A stretch of 64,000 nucleotides of DNA from positions 1 to 64,000 of the forward strand of contig JBQTKD010000042.1 of assembly GCA_052386455.1 (NCBI GenBank). Direction: 5' to 3'. The notes under the pieces were generated by a model, which saw only the letters and a list, made by a program, of their open reading frames with translations, made no database searches and had not been told where the DNA came from. Below are positions 33,217 to 42,454 of the stretch, one piece after another (within the stretch, counting starts at the first letter, position 1; each line of letters opens with the position of its first letter). Both the position numbers and the translations under genes were made by a program. Source of the DNA: JBQTKD01 sp052386455. GTDB taxonomy: Bacteria; Actinomycetota; Actinomycetes; Sporichthyales; Sporichthyaceae.

Positions 33217-33246
33217 GGGCGAACGGCGCCAGGGCGAACGGCGCCA
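33217..33246. repeat. Two abutting 15-bp direct repeats in the fprA leader
   Basis: GGGCGAACGGCGCCA occurs at 33217-33231 and again at 33232-33246, 22 bases upstream of the fprA start. It is probably a local slippage duplication. The gap 33196-33308 otherwise shows nothing I can name. Confidence 0.6.
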
Positions 33247-33308
33247 GGGCCAACCTAGCGTCCGTGTACGCGGTGAGCCCCCAGGGACCGCATGACATCC
33301 TTTCGGTG

Positions 33309-34046
33309 ATGAGCGAGGGGGCTGAGCCGGAGGCTGCGCGAGAGCCGGAGAGCGCGCCGCGCCCGCCCGCGAACCCGAACGAGTTCCAGCTTCCCTGGGT
33401 CGGCGAGGGCCACCGCATCGACAAGGTCCTGCTGTTCCTGATCGCCTTCAGCGGGATCTACGCCCTGGCCACCATTCCGCTGGTGCCGGTCATGATCGCG
33501 GACCACACGGTGCTCCTCGCCCTGATCCGCGGCTCCTCCACGGCGATCGTCACGCTCGGTGCCCAGGTGCGCATCGGCGAGGAGTTCCTCGTCGTCGCGC
33601 TGCTGGCCGGACTGCCCGGCCTGATGATGTTCGACTGGGTGTTCTGGCTGGCCGGGAAGCGCTGGGGCGAGAACGCGACGTCCCTGTTGCTCGGGCGGAT
33701 GAAGGACCCGGAGAAGCAGTTGCGGCGGCTGCACCGCATCACCGCCCGGTACGGCTGGCTCGCGGTCCTGACCGCCTACATCGGGCCGATCCCCAAGCAG
33801 CTGATCGCCGTCGCCGTCGGCTGGCACGGGATGCGCCTACGAACCTTCCTGATCCTCGACACCATCGCGTGCATGCTCTGGCTTGGCCTGCTGGTCGCGC
33901 TCGGCTACGCATTGGGTCAAGAGGCGATCGACGTCGTCAAGGCCGTCTCCCGCTACGGGCTGTGGATCACCCTGGGCCTGGTGGGGCTGATCGTCGGGCG
34001 TCAGGTGTGGCTGGCCACCCGCACGCCCGCTAGCCCGAAACGGTAG
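33309..34046 (+). CDS. DedA/VTT-domain membrane protein
   Basis: A 245-residue polytopic protein. After an acidic and Pro-rich N-terminus (1-35) come five or six helices and the VTT/DedA core with GKRWGENATS and YIGPIPKQLIAVAVG. DedA proteins move lipid carriers or phospholipids and support envelope homeostasis. The ATG at 33309 is preferred; GTG 33306 is directly before it. Its end overlaps the convergent BrkB-like gene by 17 bases. Confidence 0.8.
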   Translation: MSEGAEPEAAREPESAPRPPANPNEFQLPWVGEGHRIDKVLLFLIAFSGIYALATIPLVPVMIADHTVLLALIRGSSTAIVTLGAQVRIGEEFLVVALLAGLPGLMMFDWVFWLAGKRWGENATSLLLGRMKDPEKQLRRLHRITARYGWLAVLTAYIGPIPKQLIAVAVGWHGMRLRTFLILDTIACMLWLGLLVALGYALGQEAIDVVKAVSRYGLWITLGLVGLIVGRQVWLATRTPASPKR

Positions 34047-34965
34047 TCCGGACCTTCTGGTCCTCGTCGTAGCGGCGCGACGCGGCGTAGTCCTGGAGCA
34101 GGCGGCGGTCCGCGTCGGTCGGCTCGCCCTCGACCAGACCGCGAGGGTGGTACTCGCGCTTGAGGACCACGTTGAGCTGCATGCCCAGCAGGGTCAGCTG
34201 CGCCTGCAGGTAGAACCACCACAGCATGGTGATGACGGTGGCGAACGAACCGTAGGTACTCTGCGCGCCGGACAGGTGCTGGGTGATGACGAACGAGGAG
34301 ACGGTCTGCAGCACCCAGAAGCACACGCCGCTGAACACGGCCCCGGGGAGCACGTCCCGGAAGCCGATCTGACGGTCGGTCAGCATTCGGAACAACAGCA
34401 GGAACAGGCCGACGTCCACCGCCACGGCCGCCAGGATGCCGAGGGTCCGGCCGATTGGCCCGAGCTCGGCTCCGGTCAGGACGGCGATCAGCACGATGCT
34501 GCCGAGCAGGCCCAGACCGATCGTGCCCAGCGCGAGCCCGCCACGCTTGGCCTGCTCCACGATCTTGGGCCGGGCGAAGGCCGGGACCTCCCAGACGGAG
34601 TTGAAGGCCTGCTGGGTCACGCGCACCACGGCCATGCCGCTCCACAGGGCGGTGGTCAGCCCGGCGATCAGGGCGATCCAACTGCCGGTCAGCGACTGCA
34701 CGTCGTCCGGGCTCAGCAGGGGGAGGTAGCCGGTGATCTCCTCCAACACGCGCGCCTTGTCCTGCTCGGGCAGGACGAAGCCGAGGAGGGTCACGGAGGC
34801 GAGCAGCAGGGGGAACAGGGAGAAGAACGCCCAGAACGCCATCGAGGCGGCGAGGGCGGGCGAGGAGTCCTCGCCGTACTTCTTGACGGTGGCGATGCCT
34901 ACACCCAGCCAGCGTCGGTCGCGCTGCTGTTCGTCGAGGCGGGCTTTGAGGGGCGCAAGGTCCAT
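34030..34965 (-). CDS. YihY/BrkB-family membrane protein
   Basis: A 311-residue protein with six predicted helices and typical family elements (SPALAASMAFWAFFSLFPLL, WSGMAVVRVTQQAFNSVW, GSFATVITMLWWFYLQAQLT). The biochemical role of the family is unclear; the older ribonuclease BN name is not justified. It ends within the convergent DedA gene and lies 39 bases from the sigma factor gene. Confidence 0.88.
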   Translation of the reverse strand: MDLAPLKARLDEQQRDRRWLGVGIATVKKYGEDSSPALAASMAFWAFFSLFPLLLASVTLLGFVLPEQDKARVLEEITGYLPLLSPDDVQSLTGSWIALIAGLTTALWSGMAVVRVTQQAFNSVWEVPAFARPKIVEQAKRGGLALGTIGLGLLGSIVLIAVLTGAELGPIGRTLGILAAVAVDVGLFLLLFRMLTDRQIGFRDVLPGAVFSGVCFWVLQTVSSFVITQHLSGAQSTYGSFATVITMLWWFYLQAQLTLLGMQLNVVLKREYHPRGLVEGEPTDADRRLLQDYAASRRYDEDQKVRTTVSG

Positions 34966-35004
34966 GGTCGTTGGCTTCCCTGCGCCCCTCGCCCTACACG
35001 CGCG

Positions 35005-35784
35005 TCAGTCGTCGGCCATCGCGGTGCGCAGCGTCGCCAGGGTGCGGCTCAGCAGGCGGGACACGTGCATCTGCGAGATGCCGAGCTTCTCGCCGATCTG
35101 AGCCTGTGTCATGTCCTCGTAGAAGCGGAGCTGGAGAATGGTTCGCTCGCGCGGGGGCAGGGCCTCGATGAGCGGACGCAGCGACATGCAATCCACCGTG
35201 AGGTCCATGCGGTCGTCGCTCTCGCCGAGCGTTTCGGCGAGCGTCCAGGAGTCCTGCTCGTCGGCGCCGACGGGGGCGTCGAGCGAACGGGGGCTGAACG
35301 CGTCGTCCGCGGTGATGGCCTCCAGGACCAGTTCCTCGTCCACCGCCAGGTGCGCCGCCAACTCTGGGACGGTCGGCGTGCGGCCCAGTTGGTGGGTGAG
35401 CTTTTCGGTGGCCTCGCGCAGCACCGCCTTGGTCTCCTGCAGGCGGCGCGGCAGGCGAATCCAGCGGCGCTTGTCGCGGAAGTAGCGGCGGATCTCGCCC
35501 TGCACGGTCGGCTTGGCGAAGGCGGCAAAGTCGGTGCCGCGCTCGGGATCGAAGCGCTGAATGGCGAGCACCAGGCCGACGAAGCCGACCTGCGCGAGTT
35601 CTTCGAGGTCTACCGCGGGGTTTGCGTACCGGCTGGCCAGCCAGCGAACGAGTCCGGTGTAGCGCTCGACCAGTTCGGCTTGGATGGCCGCCCGCTCCGC
35701 GTCGTCGGCGGTCTGCAGGGCGACGAAAAGATCGTGGTCCGCGGTGACGGTCTGCTGATCTTCCAGTGCGGCAGTGCTGGACAT
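35005..35784 (-). CDS. SigB/SigF-type RNA polymerase sigma factor
   Basis: A 259-residue group 3 sigma factor of the general stress/sporulation SigB/F/G class. Region 2 has LEELAQVGFVGLVLAIQRFDPERGTDF-like sequence (Glu-Glu-Leu-Ala-Gln-Val-Gly), followed by FAKPTVQGEIRRYFRDKR. Region 4 has MTQAQIGEKLGISQMHVSRL. The ATG at 35784 has GGAG nine bases upstream. Such factors are controlled by RsbW-type kinases and STAS antagonists, and both domains are encoded at 42148-45178. A direct pairing is inferred. Confidence 0.9.
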   Translation of the reverse strand: MSSTAALEDQQTVTADHDLFVALQTADDAERAAIQAELVERYTGLVRWLASRYANPAVDLEELAQVGFVGLVLAIQRFDPERGTDFAAFAKPTVQGEIRRYFRDKRRWIRLPRRLQETKAVLREATEKLTHQLGRTPTVPELAAHLAVDEELVLEAITADDAFSPRSLDAPVGADEQDSWTLAETLGESDDRMDLTVDCMSLRPLIEALPPRERTILQLRFYEDMTQAQIGEKLGISQMHVSRLLSRTLATLRTAMADD

Positions 35785-35892
35785 GAGAAGGAACTCCAAG
35801 CGGTGAGTACGCGCCGTTCGCTCGACGCCGTGCCCACCTCCTTTCATGAAAATCTGTGGACTAAACCCGAGACGACTTCTTCGTCACACTCC

Positions 35893-37452
35893 TCAGTTGA
35901 TGCCGCGTTCGCGGCCCTCCCAGAACGGGGCGCGGAGTTCGCGCTTGAGCACCTTCATCGCCGCGGAGAGCGGAAGCGGCTCGGCGCGGAAGTCCACCGT
36001 GCGCGGCACCTTGTACCCGGCGATGGACCCTCGTGCGTGGGCGATGATCTCTTCGGCCGTGGCCTCGTGGCCCGGCTTCAGCACGCAGATCGCGTGCACC
36101 GCCTCGCCCCACGTCTCGTGCGGGACGCCGATGACGGCCACCTGCAGGATGGCGGCGTGCGAGGCGATCGCGTTCTCGACCTCGGTGCCGTACACGTTCT
36201 CGCCGCCCGAGATGATCATGTCCTTGGCGCGGTCCACCAGGAACAGAAAGCCCTCGGAGTCGAGGTAGCCGACGTCGCCGGTGTGGTACCAGCCGTCCTT
36301 GAGCGCCTCGGCCGTCGCCTCCGGCTTCTTGAAGTACTCGGTGAGGAAGTTGCCCGCCCGCGCGCAGACCTCGCCGGGCTCGCCGCTGGGCACGACGTTG
36401 CCGTCCTCGTCCTGGATGCTCAGCTCGACGCCCGGCAGCGGCAGGCCACAGGACCCGAGCCGCCGTCCGGCCCGTGGTTCGGACGCGGGCAGGATCGTCA
36501 ACACGGTGCAGCCCTCGGTCATGCCGTAGCCGTGGACGACGTCGAGGTCCGGGAACAGCTCGAGCAGCTTCTTCAGCAACGGCTCGGGCATCGGCGAGGC
36601 GCCGTACACGAGGCGCCGCAGGCTCGCCAGGCGGTCCGGACGGAAGTCCGGCAGGTTGACGACCATGCCGATCATCGTCGGCACGAGCAGCGTCATCGTC
36701 GGCCGGTAGGTCTCGGTGGCCGCCAGCGACGCATCCGGAGTGAACATCGGCAGGACGATGCAGGTGTTGCCGAACATGGTCGCGCCGACGATGCCCGGCA
36801 TCGTCGCCGCGTGGAACATCGGCGTCTGCAGCAGGAAGGTGCCGTCGTGGTGCCAGGGCAGCGCCATCGCCAGGTGGTACTGGTTCAGGATCTGCGCCCG
36901 CTGGGTGGTGACGACGCCCTTGGGGTGGCCGGTGGTGCCGCCGGTGTACATCAGCACGCAGGGTGACTCCTCGTCAGGTTCGGCGGGGAGCCGTTCCGCG
37001 GAGTTCTTCAGCAGGTCGGAGTACCGGATGTCGCAGGCGCCCTCGCCGGATCCGATGAGCACGACCTTCTTCAGCGGTGTGCGGGCGCGGATCGCCTCGA
37101 CCATCGGCGCGAAGGTCGAATCGACGAAGCAGACCTCGCTCTCGCTGTCGGTGAGGACGTAGACGAGTTCCTCGGCCGAGAAGCGCAGGTTCAGCGGGTT
37201 GATGACGCCGGCGCCGAACATCGCCGCGTGCCACAGCTCGAGGTAGGAGACGCTGTTGAGCGCGAGCACCGCGAAGCGCTTCTCGGGGGTGATGCCGAGT
37301 TCGTCCGCGAGCGCGGCACACAGCCGGGAGACTCGGGAGAGGTGCTCTCCGTTGGTCGTGGTGGCACCGGTTCCGGCGTCGACGAAGCCGACCCGGTCCG
37401 GTCTCCGGGCCAGGGCCGGGAGCAGGGAACGGTGGAAGACGAGTTCCTTCAA
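35893..37452 (-). CDS. Acyl-CoA synthetase (AMP-binding, fatty-acid/CoA ligase type)
   Basis: A 519-residue ANL-superfamily enzyme, which activates a carboxylic acid to the acyl-CoA through an acyl-AMP. It shows the P-loop VLMYTGGTTGHPKGV, the adenine motif GYGMTEGC, and DGWYHTGDVGYLDSEGF. The A8 hinge region is present, and the C-terminus has the catalytic Lys region as LPLSAAMKVLKRELR. In most relatives Gly precedes this Lys; here it is Met. It lies next to the TetR gene, in the opposite direction to the AtuA-like operon. Confidence 0.9.
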   Translation of the reverse strand: MKELVFHRSLLPALARRPDRVGFVDAGTGATTTNGEHLSRVSRLCAALADELGITPEKRFAVLALNSVSYLELWHAAMFGAGVINPLNLRFSAEELVYVLTDSESEVCFVDSTFAPMVEAIRARTPLKKVVLIGSGEGACDIRYSDLLKNSAERLPAEPDEESPCVLMYTGGTTGHPKGVVTTQRAQILNQYHLAMALPWHHDGTFLLQTPMFHAATMPGIVGATMFGNTCIVLPMFTPDASLAATETYRPTMTLLVPTMIGMVVNLPDFRPDRLASLRRLVYGASPMPEPLLKKLLELFPDLDVVHGYGMTEGCTVLTILPASEPRAGRRLGSCGLPLPGVELSIQDEDGNVVPSGEPGEVCARAGNFLTEYFKKPEATAEALKDGWYHTGDVGYLDSEGFLFLVDRAKDMIISGGENVYGTEVENAIASHAAILQVAVIGVPHETWGEAVHAICVLKPGHEATAEEIIAHARGSIAGYKVPRTVDFRAEPLPLSAAMKVLKRELRAPFWEGRERGIN

Positions 37453-37461
37453 AGCGGCTCC

Positions 37462-38064
37462 TCAGCCGACGGGGGCGGGGACTGGGCTGGTGACGAGCAC
37501 GTGGACCGCCATCGCGGCGAGCAGCGGAGCGGCGGTTGCCCGGGGCAGCCTGCTGGTGAACTCGGTTGCGGACTGGATGAGCGCGATGGCGCCGTGGCAC
37601 ATGGCGCGCACCGATTCCAGTTCCACGTCCGGACGAAGCGCGGCGACGGCGCGTACCCATTCCTCGGTGTAGAGGCGCATCAGGTAGCGCAGCCGGTGAC
37701 GGTCGGCCTCCGGGAGGCTGCGTACCTCGGTACGCCAGGTCATGATGTCCGAGGTGTGGTCGAAGACGAACGCTACGTGGTTGTCGACGATCGCCGTCAA
37801 GGCCGCCAGCGGATCCCCGATCGTCCGCCCCAGCTCGGCGACGTCCTCGAGGTGCGAGATCACCGCGTCCTCGAGGATCGCGACCAGCACGGCTTCCTTG
37901 CTCGGGTAGTGCCGGTAGAACGCGGGCCCGGTCAGCCCCAGCGCCCCGCTGATGTCGTTGATGCCGACCGCGTGGTACCCGTGGCGTGCGAACAGATCGG
38001 CCGCGGCCGAGAGCAGCTCGCGCTGCCGTTGGGTCCGGGTTATCTGCTGTGGAGCCGACGTCAA
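37462..38064 (-). CDS. TetR-family repressor
   Basis: About 200 residues from TTG 38064, with GAGGAG upstream. The N-terminal helix-turn-helix is clear: LLSAAADLFARHGYHAVGIN followed by DISGALGLTGPAFYRHYPSKEAV. The C-terminal domain is FadR/KstR-like in size. It is 9 bases upstream of the acyl-CoA synthetase gene and divergent from the AtuA-like operon, so it probably represses both in response to an acyl-CoA. Confidence 0.88.
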   Translation of the reverse strand: MTSAPQQITRTQRQRELLSAAADLFARHGYHAVGINDISGALGLTGPAFYRHYPSKEAVLVAILEDAVISHLEDVAELGRTIGDPLAALTAIVDNHVAFVFDHTSDIMTWRTEVRSLPEADRHRLRYLMRLYTEEWVRAVAALRPDVELESVRAMCHGAIALIQSATEFTSRLPRATAAPLLAAMAVHVLVTSPVPAPVG

Positions 38065-38124
38065 GACATTCTCCTCGCCAACCCGACTTCCTTTATCGGG
38101 CGGGATGAGCCTAGTGTTTATAGT

Positions 38125-38132
38125 CGTTAACG
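38125..38132. promoter_or_regulatory. Possible TetR operator between divergent catabolic operons
   Basis: CGTTAACG is the centre of an AT-rich stretch (about 38114-38136, including TTTATAGTC) in the 93-base divergent region between the TetR and AtuA-like starts. Only this 8-bp core is a perfect palindrome, so the call is weak. Confidence 0.35.
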
Positions 38133-38157
38133 TCGAGTACCCGACGGAAGGGCTTCC

Positions 38158-39963
38158 ATGACTGCCGAGTCGATCGTCATCGCCAACTGCGGCGGGTTCT
38201 GGGGCGACGACCCCAGCGCCGCCCGCCGCCAGGTCGAGGGCGGGCCCATCGACTACCTCGTCATGGACTACCTCGCCGAGGTCACCATGGCGATCCTGCA
38301 GAAGCAGCGCGCCAAGAAGCCGGAACTCGGCTACGCCGGAGACTTCATCACGCAGATGCGCGACGTGCTCGTGCCGTGCATGGAGAAGGGCGTCACGATC
38401 ATCGCCAACGCCGGCGGCGTCAACCCGCACGCCTGCGCCGCGGCACTCGAGGGGTTGGCCGAATCCCTCGGCGTGGCCGACAAAGTGCGGGTCGCCGTCG
38501 TTGCCGGCGACGACCTGTACGGAGACGTCGACTCGCTGCTCGCCGCCGGCCACGAGCTGACCAACATGGAGGACGGCCGCGCGCTGTCCGAGGTCCGGGA
38601 CAACGTGCTCTCCGCGAACGTCTACCTCGGCGCCCCGGCGATCGTCCGGGCCCTCGAGCTCGGCGCGAACGTCGTCATCGCCGGCCGCGTCACCGACACC
38701 TCGGTCACGCTCGCGCCGATGATCCACCGCTTCGGCTGGGCCGCCGACGACTGGGACAAGCTCGCCGCCGGCGTCGTGGCCGGGCACATCATCGAGTGCG
38801 GCTGCCAGTGCACCGGCGGCAACTTCACCGACTGGCACAAGGTTCCGTCGCACTCGAACATGGGCTACCCCCTCATCGAGGCACGCGCCGACGGCACCTT
38901 CGTGGTCACCAAGCACCCGGGCACCGGTGGGCTCGTCAGCGTCCACACCGTCTCCGAGCAACTGCTCTACGAAATGGGCGCGCCCGGCTACCTCTCGCCG
39001 GACTGCGTCGCGCGATTCGACTCGATTCGCCTCACGCAGGAGGGCCCGGACCGCGTGCACGTGTCCGGGATCGTCGGCAGTCCGCCGCCGGAGCGGCTCA
39101 AGGTCGCGATCTCCGTGGCGGACGGGTACCGCTCCGTGGGCCGCCTGCTCGTCTCCGGCCCGGACACCCTGCGCAAGGCGCGCAAGGCCGCGGAGGTGTT
39201 CTGGTCGGTCGCCGGCGGTGCGGACCTGTACGAGGAGTCCGCGCACTCCTTCATCGGCTGGGACGCCAGCCACCCGCCGCTGGGCTCGGAGGAGCCGTCC
39301 GAGGTGCTCGTCCAGTTCGCGGTCCGCGACCACGACCGGACGAAGATCGACTCGAACTTCGCGCCGATGGTCGTCGGCTCGATGCTGCAGTCCATGCCCG
39401 GCATGACCGTGCCCGCAGACCAGGGCCGCCCGCGCGTCGCGGACGTCGTCGCGCACTGGCCGGCGCTGATCGGCCGCGACGTGCTGAAGCCGACGGTCAC
39501 CTTTGCCGGTGCCACCGAGGCCGTCTCCGCCGGCGCCGCGGCCACCGTGGACCCGGCGACCATCTCCGGCGTCGCGATGGGCGTCGACGACATCGCGCCG
39601 TGGAGCGCGGACAACAGCGAACCCGTCACCGTTCCGCTCATGCGGCTGTGCCTCGGGCGTTCCGGCGACAAGGGCGACACCTCGAACGTCGGCATCATCG
39701 CGCGCAGCCCGGAGATCTTCTCCTGGCTCGTGGAGTTCCTCTCCGCGGACGTCGTGAAGTCCCACTTCAAGGAGATCTGCCACGGCGCCGTCGAGCGCCA
39801 CCCGCTGCCGAACCTGCTCGCGGTGAACTTTCTGCTGCACAACTCGCTCGGCGGTGGCGGCACCTCGTCGCTGATCTTCGACGCGCAGGGCAAGACGTAC
39901 TCGCAGTACCTGTTGAGCATGCAGGTCACGGTGCCGTCCTCGCTGCTGGCCACCGCCTCTTGA
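38158..39963 (+). CDS. AtuA-like protein (DUF1446 / acyclic terpene utilisation family)
   Basis: The 601-residue protein has the DUF1446 core (NCGGFWGDDP, TIIANAGGVNPHACA, VIAGRVTDTSVTLAPM, CGCQCTGGNF) fused to a C-terminal domain (about 490-601) with LCLGRSGDKGDTSNVGIIAR and FLLHNSLGGGGTSSL. This is the AtuA architecture of citronellol/geraniol catabolism in Pseudomonas. Many actinobacterial relatives have an unknown substrate. It is first in an operon with the Pta-like protein and an acyl-CoA dehydrogenase, so breakdown of a branched acyl compound is likely. Confidence 0.85.
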   Translation: MTAESIVIANCGGFWGDDPSAARRQVEGGPIDYLVMDYLAEVTMAILQKQRAKKPELGYAGDFITQMRDVLVPCMEKGVTIIANAGGVNPHACAAALEGLAESLGVADKVRVAVVAGDDLYGDVDSLLAAGHELTNMEDGRALSEVRDNVLSANVYLGAPAIVRALELGANVVIAGRVTDTSVTLAPMIHRFGWAADDWDKLAAGVVAGHIIECGCQCTGGNFTDWHKVPSHSNMGYPLIEARADGTFVVTKHPGTGGLVSVHTVSEQLLYEMGAPGYLSPDCVARFDSIRLTQEGPDRVHVSGIVGSPPPERLKVAISVADGYRSVGRLLVSGPDTLRKARKAAEVFWSVAGGADLYEESAHSFIGWDASHPPLGSEEPSEVLVQFAVRDHDRTKIDSNFAPMVVGSMLQSMPGMTVPADQGRPRVADVVAHWPALIGRDVLKPTVTFAGATEAVSAGAAATVDPATISGVAMGVDDIAPWSADNSEPVTVPLMRLCLGRSGDKGDTSNVGIIARSPEIFSWLVEFLSADVVKSHFKEICHGAVERHPLPNLLAVNFLLHNSLGGGGTSSLIFDAQGKTYSQYLLSMQVTVPSSLLATAS

Positions 39964-40895
39964 GTTCGATCCGGAACGCCCTGCGGGCACGGGCCGCCGC
40001 GACACCGCGGCGGGTCGTGCTGGCGGAGGTCGACGACCCGCGGGTCCAGGCCGCGGCCAAGATGCTCGAGGCCGACGGCCTGGCCGTACCGGTCCTGCCG
40101 GACCCGGACCTCGTCGCTCTGCACCGGGAGGCGATGGCGGAGCGGTATCTGACGCGGCGTCGGGCTCTGGGCATCGAGCCGAGCCCGGAGGAACTGGCGG
40201 GCATCTTCGGCAATCAGCCGATGGTCGGCGCGCTGCTGGTCGCGCTCGGGCAGGCCGACGGCTGCGTGGCCGGGGCGGTCTCCACGACGGCGGCGACGGT
40301 GAGTGCGGCGCTGCGGGCGATCGGACCCGCGCCGGGCGTTGCGACGGTGTCGAGCTTTTTCCTCATGCACTGCCCGCACGCCGAAGGCGGCCCGCGGTCG
40401 CTGATCTTCTCCGACGCGGGCGTCGTTCCCGACCCCACCGCCGAACAGTTGGCCGACATCGCGATCGGCGCCGCCACGAGCGCGGCCACGTTCCTGCAGG
40501 AGACCCCGCGGGTGGCGATGCTGAGCTTCTCCACCCACGGCAGCGCCAAGCACCCCCGCGTCGAGAAGGTCCTCGCCGCCACTGCACTGGTGCGCGAACG
40601 TCGGCCCGATCTGTTGGTGGACGGCGAACTGCAGGGCGACGCCGCGCTCGTCGAGGCCGTCGCTGCGTCCAAGGCGCCCGGCAGCTCGGTAGCGGGCCGG
40701 GCCAACGTGCTGGTGTTCCCCGACCTCGACGCCGGCAACATCGCCTACAAGCTGGTGGCCCGCCTCGGTTCGGCGGCCGCCGTCGGCCCGATCCTCCAGG
40801 GCCTCGCCCAGCCCATGAACGACCTTTCGCGTGGCGCCGACGTGGACGACATCGTCGACGCGGCCTGCATCACCGCCCTGCAGTCGCCGAGCTAG
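39960..40895 (+). CDS. Phosphate acyltransferase (Pta/Ptb-type)
   Basis: A 311-residue protein of the phosphate acetyl/butyryl-transferase family. Core motifs are VAGAVSTTAATVSAALRAIG, SFFLMHCPH, VAMLSFSTHGSAKHPRVEK and LVDGELQGDAALVEAVA, plus VLVFPDLDAGNIAYKLVARLG. It exchanges phosphate and CoA on an acyl group. The TTG start overlaps the AtuA-like stop as TTGA. There is no partner kinase gene nearby. Related sequences sometimes act as the C-terminal part of malic enzyme or Pta, but this one is free-standing. Confidence 0.85.
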   Translation: MSSIRNALRARAAATPRRVVLAEVDDPRVQAAAKMLEADGLAVPVLPDPDLVALHREAMAERYLTRRRALGIEPSPEELAGIFGNQPMVGALLVALGQADGCVAGAVSTTAATVSAALRAIGPAPGVATVSSFFLMHCPHAEGGPRSLIFSDAGVVPDPTAEQLADIAIGAATSAATFLQETPRVAMLSFSTHGSAKHPRVEKVLAATALVRERRPDLLVDGELQGDAALVEAVAASKAPGSSVAGRANVLVFPDLDAGNIAYKLVARLGSAAAVGPILQGLAQPMNDLSRGADVDDIVDAACITALQSPS

Positions 40896-40903
40896 GAGTC
40901 ACC

Positions 40904-42058
40904 GTGGACTTCACCGAATCCACCGAGCACCAGGACTTGCGCGTCGCGGTCTCCGCGCTGGCGAACAAGTACGGCGGTTCGTACTACGCGCAGCACGCGG
41001 AGGCCCGCACCCCCTGCACCGAGCTGTGGCAGGACCTCGGCAAGTACGGCTTCCTCGGCGTCAACGTTCCGGAGGAGTACGGCGGCGGAGGGGGCGGCCT
41101 GGTCGAGCTCGCGATCGTCTGCGAAGAACTCGGCGCGGCCGGCTGTCCCGCACTGCTGCTCGTCGTCTCCTCCGCGATCAACGTCGAGGTGCTCAGCCGC
41201 TTCGCTTCCCCCGAACTGAAGGCGGAGTTCCTGCCGGGCCTCGCCAACGGCACGAAGACCCTCGTCTTCGCCATCACCGAGCCCAATGCCGGCACGAACA
41301 GCCACAACATCTCGACGACGGCGGTGCTCGACGGCGAGGACTGGGTGCTCAACGGCACCAAGTACTACATCTCCGGAGTCGACGAGGCCGACGCCCTCAT
41401 GGTGGTCGCCCGCACCGGCACGGACGAGAAGACCGGCAAGGCGCTGCTCTCGCTGTTCATCGTCGACACCGACGCTGCCGGACTCGTCGCCCAGCCTCTT
41501 CCGGTCTCGATCGCGCTGCCCGACGCGCAGTTCACGCTGTTCTTCGACGATGTCCGCGTTCCCGCCGCGCGGCTCGTCGGCACGGTGAACGAAGGCCTCG
41601 TCCAGGTGTTCCACGGACTCAACCCCGAACGCATCACCGGCGCCGCCATGTGCGTCGGCGTGGCCCGGTACGCCCTCGAGCGCGCCGCAAAGTACGCGAC
41701 CGAGCGGGCCGTGTGGGGCAGGCCGATCGGCACGCACCAGGGGGTCTCGCATCCCTTGGCCAAGGCGAAGATCGAGGTCGAACTCGCCGCCCTCATGACC
41801 GCCAAGGCGGCGTGGCTGCACGACAGCGGTCTGTCCGCCGGGTCGGCCTCCAACGCCGCGAAGTTCGCCGCCGCCGAGGCGGGCAGTGCGGCACTGGACG
41901 CCGCGATCCAAACGCACGGCGGCAACGGCCTCTCGACCGAATTCGGCTTGCTCCCGCTGTGGGGGCTCTGCCGCCTGTTCCGGATCGCCCCGGTGAACTC
42001 CGAGATGGTTCTCAACCACGTCGCCCAGCACGAGCTCGGCCTGCCCCGCTCCTACTGA
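40904..42058 (+). CDS. Acyl-CoA dehydrogenase
   Basis: A 384-residue flavoprotein that introduces the alpha,beta double bond in acyl-CoA. Family motifs seen are EEYGGGGGGLVEL, the FAD-binding ITEPNAGTNSHNI, the NGTKYYISG stretch, ERAVWGRPIGTHQGVSHPLA, and the C-terminal QTHGGNGLSTEFG. The GTG start at 40904 has AGGAG five bases upstream. Third gene of the AtuA-like operon, which ends in a large palindrome. Confidence 0.92.
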   Translation: MDFTESTEHQDLRVAVSALANKYGGSYYAQHAEARTPCTELWQDLGKYGFLGVNVPEEYGGGGGGLVELAIVCEELGAAGCPALLLVVSSAINVEVLSRFASPELKAEFLPGLANGTKTLVFAITEPNAGTNSHNISTTAVLDGEDWVLNGTKYYISGVDEADALMVVARTGTDEKTGKALLSLFIVDTDAAGLVAQPLPVSIALPDAQFTLFFDDVRVPAARLVGTVNEGLVQVFHGLNPERITGAAMCVGVARYALERAAKYATERAVWGRPIGTHQGVSHPLAKAKIEVELAALMTAKAAWLHDSGLSAGSASNAAKFAAAEAGSAALDAAIQTHGGNGLSTEFGLLPLWGLCRLFRIAPVNSEMVLNHVAQHELGLPRSY

Positions 42059-42073
42059 GGCTCGCCCGAGCAT

Positions 42074-42140
42074 CCCCGATAGTGCAGTTGGGGTACGCAA
42101 ATCTCCGGTTTCGCTTACCCCGACTGCACTATCGGCGCAA
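42074..42140. repeat. Large extragenic palindrome between convergent genes
   Basis: Two 19-bp arms (42077-42095 and 42116-42134) match with a single mismatch that would be a G-U pair in RNA. The inner part GCAAA...TTTCGC nearly pairs too, so it is close to a 58-bp palindrome. It sits between the convergent ends at 42058 and 42148. It can act as a bidirectional terminator. Its size and sequence also resemble a repeated extragenic palindromic element. Confidence 0.7.
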
Positions 42141-42147
42141 TCGGGGG

Positions 42148-42454
42148 TCAGACGGCGGGTTCGTCGAGCTCGACGGTCGCGACGTTCGCGAGGCCGCTGA
42201 TCTCCAGCACGCGCGCGACGATCGAACCGGGCGCGACGCGGACGGACATCCCGTGCGTGGAGAACTCGAAGAGCGCGGCCATGCCGGCGCTGTCCAGGTA
42301 TCGCACTGCGCGCAGGTCGACGGTGATGCGGCCGCCGGCGCCCGCGGCCTCTTCGAGTGCGGTCCGCAGGCGCGGCGCCGTTGCCAGGTCGACCTCGCCG
42401 CTCACGGTGACGTCGCCGCCGTCGACATGGGCGGCGAAAACTTCGGCGGGAACG

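Noticed and set aside
33217..33246. A CRISPR array or regulatory repeat in the fprA leader
   Set aside because: There are only two abutting 15-bp copies without spacers; no CRISPR array or cas gene is visible in the window.
30593..33258. Long antisense frames over the secreted protein, PP2C and fprA genes
   Set aside because: They are complements of genes with clear catalytic motifs.
31597..33258. A 553-codon plus-strand frame opposite fprA
   Set aside because: It is a shadow of fprA, which shows FAD and NADP motifs on the minus strand.
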